The translations under genes and the position numbers were made by a program. A stretch of 49,253 nucleotides of DNA, from positions 1-49,253 of the forward strand of contig JAFWOE010000052.1 of assembly GCA_017509985.1 (NCBI GenBank), read 5' to 3'. Below, piece after piece: positions 39,207 to 46,226 of the stretch; positions within the stretch are counted from its first letter, which is position 1, and each line of letters opens with the position of its first letter. The DNA is from Lachnospiraceae bacterium. Lineage in GTDB: Bacteria > Bacillota > Clostridia > Lachnospirales > Lachnospiraceae. A model generated the notes under the pieces. It had not been told where the DNA came from and did not search any database. It saw nothing but the letters and a program-made list of their open reading frames with translations.

Positions 39207-40012
39207 AATATGAAATGAAATCCACAAGCCGCGTGATGTGGTTCCTGTATGCGGCAGTGATCATCGTAGGAACGATCCTCGGCCTCATGCTGCATATAAA
39301 CGCGAACGGCGACTTTTATATCGAGCAGCTTGCAGGAGGGACTTTTGTACCGAGACTGGCAGCGATCATCTTTATCTTTGTATATGCCCTGCTGCTGGTG
39401 GGCCTGGCTATTATGACGATCATCATGATCATCCTCCGCTTCAACAACAACCTGCTGAAAGGCGAAGGTTACCTGATGCACACTCTTCCGGTGCCGACAT
39501 GGATGCATGTCCTTTCCAAACTGATCATCTCCTTTATATGGATAATCATCGGTTTCCTTGCATCCGTGATCTCTGCCCTTATGCTCGGATTGACATCCGG
39601 AATACTGCCGTACATTCTTAAAAACGGAAATCTGGAAGAGTTCTTCAGGGACTACTGGGAACTTCTGGGGTCGCCTTCGGTCCTGTTTATCGTAAATATG
39701 ATCGTTGCTGCCGTCATGCTGATCCTGGTGCTGTATTTCAGCATGTCGGTCGGGAATATCGCGAACAGGCACAAGTTCCTGCTGGCTGTAGGCACCTTCA
39801 TCGGCGTGATCATCGTGACTTCGATCATCTCTACTGCGGTCGGCAGTACAGCTGTACAGTCAATGCTGGAGGATGTGTTATCCTCTCCGTCACTGGTCCG
39901 CAGGTCTGTAAACGGACTTCTGATAAAGGACATCATTCTGGATGCGGTCTATGCAGCAGCATGTTATTTCGGTACCACGATGATCATGAAAAAGCGGCTG
40001 AACCTGGCATGA
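39188..40012 (+). CDS. ABC transporter permease
   Basis: This 274-residue protein has six predicted membrane segments (about residues 17-37, 57-85, 107-130, 165-187, 197-220 and 250-265), an ABC-2-like arrangement. The start overlaps the ATPase gene by 19 bases. It is the last gene of the GntR operon and carries no recognisable substrate motif. Confidence 0.85.
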   Translation: MLGKLLKYEMKSTSRVMWFLYAAVIIVGTILGLMLHINANGDFYIEQLAGGTFVPRLAAIIFIFVYALLLVGLAIMTIIMIILRFNNNLLKGEGYLMHTLPVPTWMHVLSKLIISFIWIIIGFLASVISALMLGLTSGILPYILKNGNLEEFFRDYWELLGSPSVLFIVNMIVAAVMLILVLYFSMSVGNIANRHKFLLAVGTFIGVIIVTSIISTAVGSTAVQSMLEDVLSSPSLVRRSVNGLLIKDIILDAVYAAACYFGTTMIMKKRLNLA

Positions 40013-40037
40013 TGACAAAACAAAATAACAGCTGTAA

Positions 40038-40064
40038 ACAGGAGGGGTTAAAAGCCCCTCCTGT
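40038..40064. terminator. Hairpin between convergent genes
   Basis: ACAGGAGGGG-TTAAAAG-CCCCTCCTGT is a perfect 10-bp stem between the permease stop and the end of the HTH gene. Neither strand has a strong T-run, so termination strength is uncertain. Confidence 0.6.
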
Positions 40065-40081
40065 CAGATTCTGCTCCGTTT

Positions 40082-40672
40082 TTATGATCGCACAGATGCT
40101 TTAAACAATCCATGCTGATTGCAGTAATAATACAGATAGACTGTTCCGCGCACCGGAAAGCGGGCCCCTGGGGCTCCTTCCGGATAGAGTTTCCTGAATT
40201 TAAACCCGTCGTCCTGCACAGCCAGGATGAAAGATATGAAGTGAGTCTTTTCCATCTCATGAGCGATCGTAACATAATACTCATCTTCCACCCTTTCGAT
40301 CTGCAGACGATGTTTTTCATCCTCCGGTTCCGCTTCCAGGGCGGGCAGAACGATCCCGCAGCAGCTGACGACAGCATCTCCGATGCCCTGTATCACATTT
40401 CCGCAGACCGGGCAGACAAAAAGCTTCATCCGCAGCATATTGAACGATTTGTTGGTATTCACGACGTTTTCTCCGGAAAACAGTTCGATCACAGATACTC
40501 CCAAAGCCTTCGAGAGCGGTTCGATCAGCGAGATATCCGGATAGCCCCGTCCGGTCTCCCATTTGGAAACGGTTTTGTCGCTTACGCTCATTTTTTCGGC
40601 AAGCTGATGCTGTGTCATCTTCCGGCTCTCACGCAGACGCCGGATCATTGCGCCGGTAACGTACTGGTTCAT
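40082..40672 (-). CDS. HTH regulator fused to a desulfoferrodoxin-like domain
   Basis: Residues 8-65 are a Cro/CI-type helix-turn-helix (RRLRESRKMTQHQLAEKM, SDKTVSKWETGRGYP). Residues 86-107 form a desulforedoxin-type site: C87 and C90, then the pair C104/C105. Residues 115-196 match superoxide reductase, and every ligand of its iron centre seems kept: E119-K120-H121, H138, H144, C184 and H187 (as in DEKH, AHEMEKTH, YCNQHG). It is probably a regulator that senses superoxide, oxygen or iron; enzyme activity is also possible. It stands alone on the minus strand. Confidence 0.85.
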   Translation of the reverse strand: MNQYVTGAMIRRLRESRKMTQHQLAEKMSVSDKTVSKWETGRGYPDISLIEPLSKALGVSVIELFSGENVVNTNKSFNMLRMKLFVCPVCGNVIQGIGDAVVSCCGIVLPALEAEPEDEKHRLQIERVEDEYYVTIAHEMEKTHFISFILAVQDDGFKFRKLYPEGAPGARFPVRGTVYLYYYCNQHGLFKASVRS

Positions 40673-40751
40673 ATTCTGTTACCTCCTTACAGGGCAACAA
40701 TAATACAGGGAGATCCTGAATACAACCTGCGTTTCGTAGAGGAACGGACAG

Positions 40752-41084
40752 CTATCCTCTCAGATTGTCCAATGCGGAAGGATTATTGCCGATGACCTCA
40801 CCGAGTTTCGGACAGCTTTCCATTTCAGCACAGAAGCCGCATGTCTCCACACCTTTTTCCAAAGCACATCGGCGGATACTGCAGACGCTCTCGCAATAAT
40901 ACGTCTTAGCACCGTCCGTGCGGCAGCCTTCACAACAGATCTGTTCCGGAGTGATCGTTACCTGGTTCAGCTTGCTCCAGAGCCGGGCTGTTTTTTCGCG
41001 CAGCACCGGATCGTTATTCACCGTAGCCTGATAGGCATCGCATTTTTCACAGTCCAGCCCGCAGAAGGCGATCATTTCATTCAT
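40752..41084 (-). CDS. DUF3795 cysteine-rich protein
   Basis: This is a 110-residue protein of the DUF3795 family, with FCGLDCEKCDAY at the N terminus, CCEGC in the middle and ETCGFCAEMESCPKL at the C terminus. The cysteines suggest zinc or iron-sulfur binding. No function is established. The start was set at MNEMIAFCGLDC after AGAGGA; an upstream ATG would put the N terminus in a stack of hairpins. It lies just beyond the left end of the mobile element, so before insertion it was the gene downstream of tuf. Confidence 0.85.
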   Translation of the reverse strand: MNEMIAFCGLDCEKCDAYQATVNNDPVLREKTARLWSKLNQVTITPEQICCEGCRTDGAKTYYCESVCSIRRCALEKGVETCGFCAEMESCPKLGEVIGNNPSALDNLRG

Positions 41085-41106
41085 GGGATTATCCTCTTTA
41101 TCCTTC

Positions 41107-41150
41107 GCATCCTTCGGATGCTCAGTCACGGGCATTCGCTGAATGCCCGT
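41107..41150. repeat. Two tandem hairpins upstream of DUF3795 gene
   Basis: GCATCC-TTC-GGATGC (41107-41121) and ACGGGCATTC-GCT-GAATGCCCGT (41128-41150) stand side by side before the tuf-type terminator. They lack T-runs and would lie in the DUF3795 leader RNA. Confidence 0.5.
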
Positions 41151-41158
41151 AAATCCGT

Positions 41159-41198
41159 AAAAGAACCGTTATCATGTAAACACGATAACGGTTCTTTT
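41159..41198 (-). terminator. Displaced original tuf terminator
   Basis: A 15-bp stem AAAAGAACCGTTATC / GATAACGGTTCTTTT with a 10-base loop is followed by T-rich sequence on both strands. It lies 40 bases downstream of the orphan tuf tail and was presumably the terminator of tuf before the element inserted. Confidence 0.85.
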
Positions 41199-41237
41199 TA
41201 CATCTTTTTGTCGCTCAGCTCAGAGCTTTCGCGAATA

Positions 41238-41291
41238 TTACTCGATGATGGTAGCAACACGGCCGGAACCAACAGTACGTCCGCCTTCACG
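41238..41291 (-). repeat. Left copy of the tuf 3' end (host-side attachment site remnant)
   Basis: On the minus strand this 54-base segment encodes the last residues of EF-Tu ([17 protein letters not shown]) and the stop, but is detached from the gene body. It matches 48351-48404 with 51 of 54 bases; the three differences are synonymous third positions. The perfect-identity stretch of 23 bases (41269-41291) is the likely crossover region. The tail to its left is the host original. Confidence 0.93.
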
Positions 41292-41372
41292 TTTCATGAG
41301 AGGGATTTTCCCAGTTATTATCAGTTATTTCTTGAAGATTTCATCTCATTATTCCATGATTTTCCAGGTCAT

Positions 41373-41873
41373 CTATAACATTTCCGGATTATTTGTTATC
41401 AAAATGGTATCACGATTCTCAGTCTTTGAATACCAAATTTTTATGTTCACGGTTTGAGATAATTTGACTATTTTTGAGATAGTATCTTTCCCTGGACTGT
41501 TTTTTCTCATGCTCATCCTTTCCACAATTTTGAAAAGCAAAATTCCCATGAACAGTAAAAAGGGGTCTATGCGGTTTATAAAATTCAGGAACGGAATATT
41601 CATTGCGCATACGATAAGGTTCAAAACAAAAAGAACTGCAAGCAGCGGTACTGGAGCGCTGCATTTTGCCGCGAAGAAAGCAAGAGCCAAACCCAGAATC
41701 AACAGGGAGATCCACTTATATATTAAAAATGATGTTGGATCATAAGTGCTCTGGAGCAACCGGTTAAAATAATTGTAACATAGCTGATCGAGAAACAGCC
41801 AAACCTGCAGCAGAACAACCATGCTCACGCTAAAAATAGTCTGAGGTTTTGAAGAATTATTTGGGCCCTTCAT
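41373..41873 (-). CDS. Four-helix membrane protein, element cargo
   Basis: This 166-residue protein has four predicted transmembrane segments (about residues 12-32, 48-68, 73-90 and 100-118) followed by a basic cytoplasmic tail of about 40 residues. I recognise no family. It follows the lipoprotein gene by 40 bases, with GAGGGAAATGTAA before the ATG, and is the last gene before the left end of the element. The sequence is more A+T-rich than the host genes. Confidence 0.65.
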   Translation of the reverse strand: MKGPNNSSKPQTIFSVSMVVLLQVWLFLDQLCYNYFNRLLQSTYDPTSFLIYKWISLLILGLALAFFAAKCSAPVPLLAVLFVLNLIVCAMNIPFLNFINRIDPFLLFMGILLFKIVERMSMRKNSPGKDTISKIVKLSQTVNIKIWYSKTENRDTILITNNPEML

Positions 41874-41913
41874 TTACATTTCCCTCCATAATTCCGTCTT
41901 CCTGCCATCTGTT

Positions 41914-42636
41914 TCACTGCCCATGTCGGGCGGTCATATTAAGGAATTGTATTTCAATTAAGCCGTTGCCTTGCAGTGTTTCAGCAAGTATGATGCTATC
42001 CCCTTCCGATGATAAGAGCTCAGTCCACATCTCGCTCCACGCACCGCCTCCTTCGGCAATATATTCTTCAAGCGATGAAGGGCCATTTGTACTGCGCTGA
42101 ACCTCTGAGGGAAGTCCGTATTCAGATATGAGATAATTCCTTACAGAAAGGAAAATTTTCAGTGCTTTGAGCCATTCTAGAGTCGCATTTTCATTTAAGC
42201 GGTATACGCCCATGACAAGACGGTCTTCCGCATCAAAATTATAATAAGCCGAACCATAATATCCGGCGAATTCCACACCCCTGCATACGACCTCTGTAGA
42301 TTCTGCTTCCGGAAGATCTTCCAGGGTGCTTCCCCAGGAAAGATCTTCAAACCCGTCACAGGACGCCGGCTCCTTGGCAGGATTGGATTCTTCCAGCAAT
42401 CCGACAATTTCTTCATCAATAACTGCCGATGCAGAACCTTCATCTGTTTCGTTTTCCGATACTGCTTCTGTTGCTGTGTCTTCCTCTGCAAAGGAGATTT
42501 CGCTTACTACTGTCGGACTATCTTTACTACTGTTGGAAGTTTCCTCCACTGGTGCTGCAGATGAACCGCCACCGCAGGCTGTAAGGCAAAAAGAGAGCAT
42601 TGCTGTAACCAGCATAACAATGATGAAATTCTTCAT
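41914..42636 (-). CDS. Putative lipoprotein, element cargo
   Basis: This 240-residue protein starts with a lipoprotein signal peptide (FIIVMLVTAMLSFCLTAC, lipid-modified at Cys21). A disordered Ser/Glu/Thr-rich stretch to about residue 80 follows, then a small folded domain (about residues 90-240, with FEDLSWGSTLEDLPEAE and AYYNFDAEDRLVMGVY). That domain resembles the small surface-lipoprotein repeats common in Clostridia, but I know no function for it. It is probably exported to the outer face of the membrane. It is preceded by AAGGAG. Confidence 0.75.
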   Translation of the reverse strand: MKNFIIVMLVTAMLSFCLTACGGGSSAAPVEETSNSSKDSPTVVSEISFAEEDTATEAVSENETDEGSASAVIDEEIVGLLEESNPAKEPASCDGFEDLSWGSTLEDLPEAESTEVVCRGVEFAGYYGSAYYNFDAEDRLVMGVYRLNENATLEWLKALKIFLSVRNYLISEYGLPSEVQRSTNGPSSLEEYIAEGGGAWSEMWTELLSSEGDSIILAETLQGNGLIEIQFLNMTARHGQ

Positions 42637-42964
42637 AAAGATTTCTCCTTAACTTATGGTGTTACCGTATTGTATTAGTTCCCCAAAGCACTCAATTTAT
42701 TTACTCTTATAAAGTCACTCAGAATTCTGTGATTAGCTTAAAGGTCTTTCCCTGAATATACTCAGGTCCTAAAATTCGTAATTATAACGCTGGGGAGTTC
42801 AGACCAAAGATGCTGTCTTTTTTCAACAGATATCTTTTTTTGGATATAAATTGAGTTGATCTTAATAGTACCTCTAATGAAATTATATACAACGAACGGT
42901 CAAATGAAAATAAATATTTATTATCATTTGACCTGTTCGTATTTACAACTCATGATTGATCTTT
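42637..42964. other. 328-bp A+T-rich intergenic region in the element
   Basis: No coding sequence is supportable. It separates the relaxase end from the lipoprotein gene and holds the large palindrome at 42893-42939. A weak minus-strand promoter (TTGAGT, 15 bases, TACAAT near 42665-42695) could drive the lipoprotein and membrane protein genes. Confidence 0.5.
42893..42939. repeat. 47-bp near-perfect palindrome
   Basis: CGAAC-GGTCAAATGA pairs with TCATTTGACC-T-GTTCG around AATAAATATTTATT, itself a perfect palindrome. It lies about 25 bases beyond the relaxase stop codon. Without a T-run it is not a standard terminator; it may be a cruciform-forming or protein-binding site. Confidence 0.7.
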
Positions 42965-44383
42965 TTATCTCTCCAGCTGGTGTAGAATATACTTTTCTAT
43001 TGGCTTGCTTTTAGCCGCTTGTGTCAATCTTTTTAATTCCTCCCGTACGCTCCTCTTCTCTGGCTGCTTATAGTTCATCCCCAACTCTTTTACTGAAAAA
43101 GATCTTTCTTTCCATACTATCATCTCCTGCTCGTATTTCTGGACCAGTTTTTCCGCCTGTCGGAAGGTTGTTATAAAGCTCTGAACGTTAGGATATCCCA
43201 CCTGTTTGACTACTGTATTGATTCTCTTTTCGTGCTTTACTTTTTCCGCAACTGTAGCAGAAATCTCGTCTTGGATCGCTTTCCGCTCGTTCCCTTTGAA
43301 CAGTCCTTTCGTCTGCTCCAGCTTTCTCTCAAGATCACGAATCCGGTAATCAAAGCCAGAAGCAACTCCCGCTTCATAAGAAATCTCCTTATACAGCTTT
43401 ACCATACTGTCATACTCCCTGATATCCACCTTTGGTTCTGGTTTTGGCGGAAGTATCAAGTTCCGAATCATATCTTTCAACCTGTCAATTCCCCTGCGGA
43501 GAATTAACCGGAACATTCCTGGCAGCCAGCCGTTTTGGTTGATGGACCTTTTTGTCTCCTGTCCGACCTGTTCCTTTTTCACCTCCAGGATCTTTTCTTC
43601 CGGTACGCCGGAAACAAGAGCGACATCTGCAGTGCGGTTCCATTCCTGCCGCGCCTTATTGTCCGCCCTGATCTCGGATGCTTTCGGGTTGTTCTTCCCG
43701 ATCTTTTTCGTTGGAAGATACACACTGTTCTGGTCAAATACCTTCAGCTGCTTCTCCGGATCATCGACATGGTAGTTGATCAGGTCCGTATAAAAATCTT
43801 TCACTTTTCCTAAAAAGTCCTCGCTCTTGAACCGTGGATCCTTTTTAGAAAACATGTGATGCTCATATACTTCACCCTTCCCGATCACCGTACACCCGGG
43901 ACGGATCTTTCCGTCCTCTCCGGTGATCTCCTTCTTTGTCCTGACATGCTTTCCGGTCTCATCATAGAACATGCTCCTGGTCGCAATCTTCCGTTCCGGC
44001 TCTGGAAGCAGTTTCCGCTCCGCGAAGATGAGATGGATATGATAATTCGTCATAGCCTTGTTATGGTGGAGAGCTGATGTGCACTCCACTTCATATTTCT
44101 TTTTGAACTCTTCCGTGAATTCTTGTAAGACGACTGCCGGCTCCAGTTCGACGTAACTCTCCGGCAGCGCGATGATCAATTCCCTTGCCTCAATGCACTC
44201 TCCTTTGGTCCCGCTGCGTTTGAAATCCTCCCGGTTCTCAAGCGCAAGTTTTTGCCAGAAATCCCTGTCCGCGGTGTCAAAGGAAGCATACAGGTGTTCC
44301 TGCCGCTTCGGGTTCGATATATAGTCGATCCTCCCGGAAACATTCCGAAGCTTGCTTTCTCTTATAAATGAATGTCTTGCCAT
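42965..44383 (-). CDS. MobA/MobL-family relaxase
   Basis: This relaxase would nick the element's transfer origin and lead the strand into a recipient. The N terminus has the probable catalytic Tyr21 (SGRIDYISNP). The metal-binding histidines are in HH(106-107)NKAMTNYH(115)IH(117)LIFAER. About 150 C-terminal residues form basic coiled-coil-like sequence. The start was set at MARHSFIRESK because GGGAGG lies 9 bases upstream, giving 472 residues. No mobC-like gene or coupling protein accompanies it. Confidence 0.9.
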   Translation of the reverse strand: MARHSFIRESKLRNVSGRIDYISNPKRQEHLYASFDTADRDFWQKLALENREDFKRSGTKGECIEARELIIALPESYVELEPAVVLQEFTEEFKKKYEVECTSALHHNKAMTNYHIHLIFAERKLLPEPERKIATRSMFYDETGKHVRTKKEITGEDGKIRPGCTVIGKGEVYEHHMFSKKDPRFKSEDFLGKVKDFYTDLINYHVDDPEKQLKVFDQNSVYLPTKKIGKNNPKASEIRADNKARQEWNRTADVALVSGVPEEKILEVKKEQVGQETKRSINQNGWLPGMFRLILRRGIDRLKDMIRNLILPPKPEPKVDIREYDSMVKLYKEISYEAGVASGFDYRIRDLERKLEQTKGLFKGNERKAIQDEISATVAEKVKHEKRINTVVKQVGYPNVQSFITTFRQAEKLVQKYEQEMIVWKERSFSVKELGMNYKQPEKRSVREELKRLTQAAKSKPIEKYILHQLER

Positions 44384-44800
44384 ATTGTATTGCCTCCCTG
44401 TAGGGCTTCGCCCGGCGGAGCCGGTGGCGCGGATCCTATGATCCGTGGCAGGCGGCACTTCTTTACATATTTCATGAATGTGCCGCCAAAGCTGCGGAGT
44501 CGATCACTGATCGGGGAAGCAGCGCAGAAAAATGCATCCAGCATTTTTCTCTGTATCGGTCAAGGGGCAAAAGCCCTGATGATCGATACAGGCTCGATGC
44601 AATCGCGAAAAACACAGAGTCACAAATCGCAGAATTTGTGCGATGGGTGTATTTCGCTCTCAATCGGCGAGGCCTTCTCTACATGGTAAGAACAGCCAAT
44701 ACCGTACTACCCGCCAGGCAAAGCCATATTTACTTTTCCCTGTAAATGCTTTCCACATGCAGGTGCCACCTGCATGTACCTGCTCATGAAAGAAAAGGAA
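44384..44800. other. Hairpin-rich region upstream of relaxase, candidate oriT
   Basis: This 417-bp gap has no supportable gene. It contains a series of inverted repeats: GGGC-TTC-GCCC (44403), CCGGC-GGA-GCCGG (44412), GGATC-CTAT-GATCC (44431), GGCGGCAC/GTGCCGCC (44451-44487), AGAAAAATGC/GCATTTTTCT (44526-44550), TGTATCG/CGATACA with an inner GGGC/GCCC (44552-44590), CACAAAT/ATTTGTG (44621-44640) and ACATGCAGGT-GCC-ACCTGCATGT (44755-44777). Position before the relaxase suggests the transfer origin; the nick site is not identified. Confidence 0.6.
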
Positions 44801-45037
44801 TTACCATCTGAAGTCATCGTTCAACCCTATCAGCTCCAAATACTCGTTTCTGGCCTGCTCACGTTCTTCCTCGGTTTCAGCAGTCTTATACTTGGTATAA
44901 AGCCCGCGTTTTTTGTAAGCTTCCATTTTCTTCTCCAACTCCTTTTTGATGTTTGGTTCAACATCGTAAAAATCGAGAAGATGGTATCGGATCAAATTGC
45001 CGAAAAGTTGCTGGCTGATCTTTACGGTTTTCATCAT
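44801..45037 (-). CDS. Small conserved mobile-element protein ('complexin-2'-annotated type)
   Basis: This 78-residue charged helical protein ends in LYTKYKTAETEEEREQARNEYLELIGLNDDFRW. It belongs to a small family I recall from many Lachnospiraceae and Oscillospiraceae mobile elements, often misleadingly labelled complexin-2. Its function is unknown. It is always near replication or mobilization genes in the cases I recall, so a role in element replication or transfer is an inference. AGGAGG precedes a doubled ATG; the second Met may be the true start. Confidence 0.82.
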   Translation of the reverse strand: MMKTVKISQQLFGNLIRYHLLDFYDVEPNIKKELEKKMEAYKKRGLYTKYKTAETEEEREQARNEYLELIGLNDDFRW

Positions 45038-45049
45038 AATCCTCCTTTC

Positions 45050-45123
45050 ATGACGGTTTATGACGATAATGACGATATTTAGACCGCGGTCTCAAAACCG
45101 TCATTACCGTCATTTATCGTCAT
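45050..45123. repeat. 74-bp dyad with six symmetric TGACGR sites, candidate origin or operator
   Basis: The centre is the 12-bp palindrome AGACCGCGGTCT (45081-45092). On its left are TGACGG (45051), TGACGA (45061) and TGACGA (45070). On its right, inverted, are CCGTCA (45098), CCGTCA (45107) and TCGTCA (45117). Positions mirror exactly about 45086.5, and 30 of 37 base pairs of the dyad match. It fills the gap between the RepA-like stop and the next gene's ribosome binding site. Confidence 0.8.
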
Positions 45124-45128
45124 CAGTA

Positions 45129-46226
45129 TCATTTTTCCATCGGTTTAAATGTCAGGATCCTCGAATCGCTGCGTCTGCTTGGACTATAACGGATCGAGTA
45201 TTTGTTGCAGAGAATGCTGGCTTTGGAATTCAGTTTTCTGGAAAGAGCGTTCACTGCAATTCCCTCCAACCCGAGCTTTTCAATCAGCTCGGTTGCCGTA
45301 CCACTCCACTCTTTTTCCAGAAGCAGCATGTCCGAAATTCTCAAAAGAAGCGGATCTTCATCTTCCTGCCAGAGTGTCGTTTCCGATTCTTTGTATCCCC
45401 ATACCAGCGTCTTTGGATCCTGTTCGATTCGGATGATCTGCTCCTGTTGGTCTCTGCCGGTAATTGTAAGTTTTCCTTCACAACTCCCACGTGTCCGGCT
45501 CATGATGATCGCGGCATCCGCGCTCCCCATCAGGCCGTTCGTTCCGCTGATTTTTTCGAAGCAGTCTTCGGAATCCTGTTTACGGGTGTGATGGACGATC
45601 AGGATGCAGAGATTATGTTTATCACTCAGGTTCTTCAGCTGAGTGATCACATCGTAATCTTTGCTGTAGCTGATCGTTTCATTAGACAAGCCACGTATCT
45701 TCTGAAGTGTATCGATCACCACCAGGCGCGTCTCCGGGAACACGGCCAGGTACTCCGTAAGCTGGATCATGAAACCTTCATCGACGGTTTTTGCTGTCGT
45801 GGCAAAATGAAGGTTTTCGCTTCCCTCTGTACCGAACATCTTTGAATACCTGGTTTGGATCCGCTGGAGATCATCCTCCAGAGCGAGATAAAGAACATCT
45901 CCCTGTTTTGTCCGGTATCTCTCATTCCACAGATCCCTTCCGACCGCAACATGGAACGCGATCTCTGCCACCAGAAATGATTTGCCGATCTTTGAAGCTC
46001 CAGCAAGAATATACGTGCCGGGATACAGCAGGTTATCGATGATCGGTTCCCTGGGTTCATAGAAACAATCCATAACATCATCAAGCGTTGTTGTACGCAG
46101 GCTGAGGCGGTCAGCCGGGTTGACCACCGCTGTCGAATCTGCTATATTCAGTTCATCCATTTGTGGTGTCTGCTCTGCAGCTGCGCCAACAGCTGCTTCA
46201 TGAGCAGGCATCATTTTATTCATCAT
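45129..46226 (-). CDS. RepA-like AAA (RecA-fold) ATPase/helicase
   Basis: This protein resembles plasmid RepA hexameric helicases and related AAA_25 ATPases. Walker A is GASKIGKS (76-83) and Walker B is LVVIDT, with ILIVHHTRK typical of the group. The C-terminal 80 residues form a winged-helix-like region. It may start or support element replication. The start was set at the ATG after AAGGAGAGCGAAA, giving 365 residues and an 11-base overlap with the recombinase gene. A longer frame reaching 46256 lacks a ribosome binding site. Confidence 0.85.
   Translation of the reverse strand: MMNKMMPAHEAAVGAAAEQTPQMDELNIADSTAVVNPADRLSLRTTTLDDVMDCFYEPREPIIDNLLYPGTYILAGASKIGKSFLVAEIAFHVAVGRDLWNERYRTKQGDVLYLALEDDLQRIQTRYSKMFGTEGSENLHFATTAKTVDEGFMIQLTEYLAVFPETRLVVIDTLQKIRGLSNETISYSKDYDVITQLKNLSDKHNLCILIVHHTRKQDSEDCFEKISGTNGLMGSADAAIIMSRTRGSCEGKLTITGRDQQEQIIRIEQDPKTLVWGYKESETTLWQEDEDPLLLRISDMLLLEKEWSGTATELIEKLGLEGIAVNALSRKLNSKASILCNKYSIRYSPSRRSDSRILTFKPMEK

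Noticed and set aside
41238-41297. Nineteen-codon open frame ([10 protein letters not shown]...) made by the left element junction
   Set aside because: It is the orphan tuf tail given an ATG by element sequence. There is no good ribosome binding site, so I treat it as a repeat and not as a gene.
44362-44663. Short minus-strand open frames in the gap upstream of the relaxase
   Set aside because: They lack ribosome binding sites and family resemblance, and they run through strong inverted repeats. The region looks non-coding.
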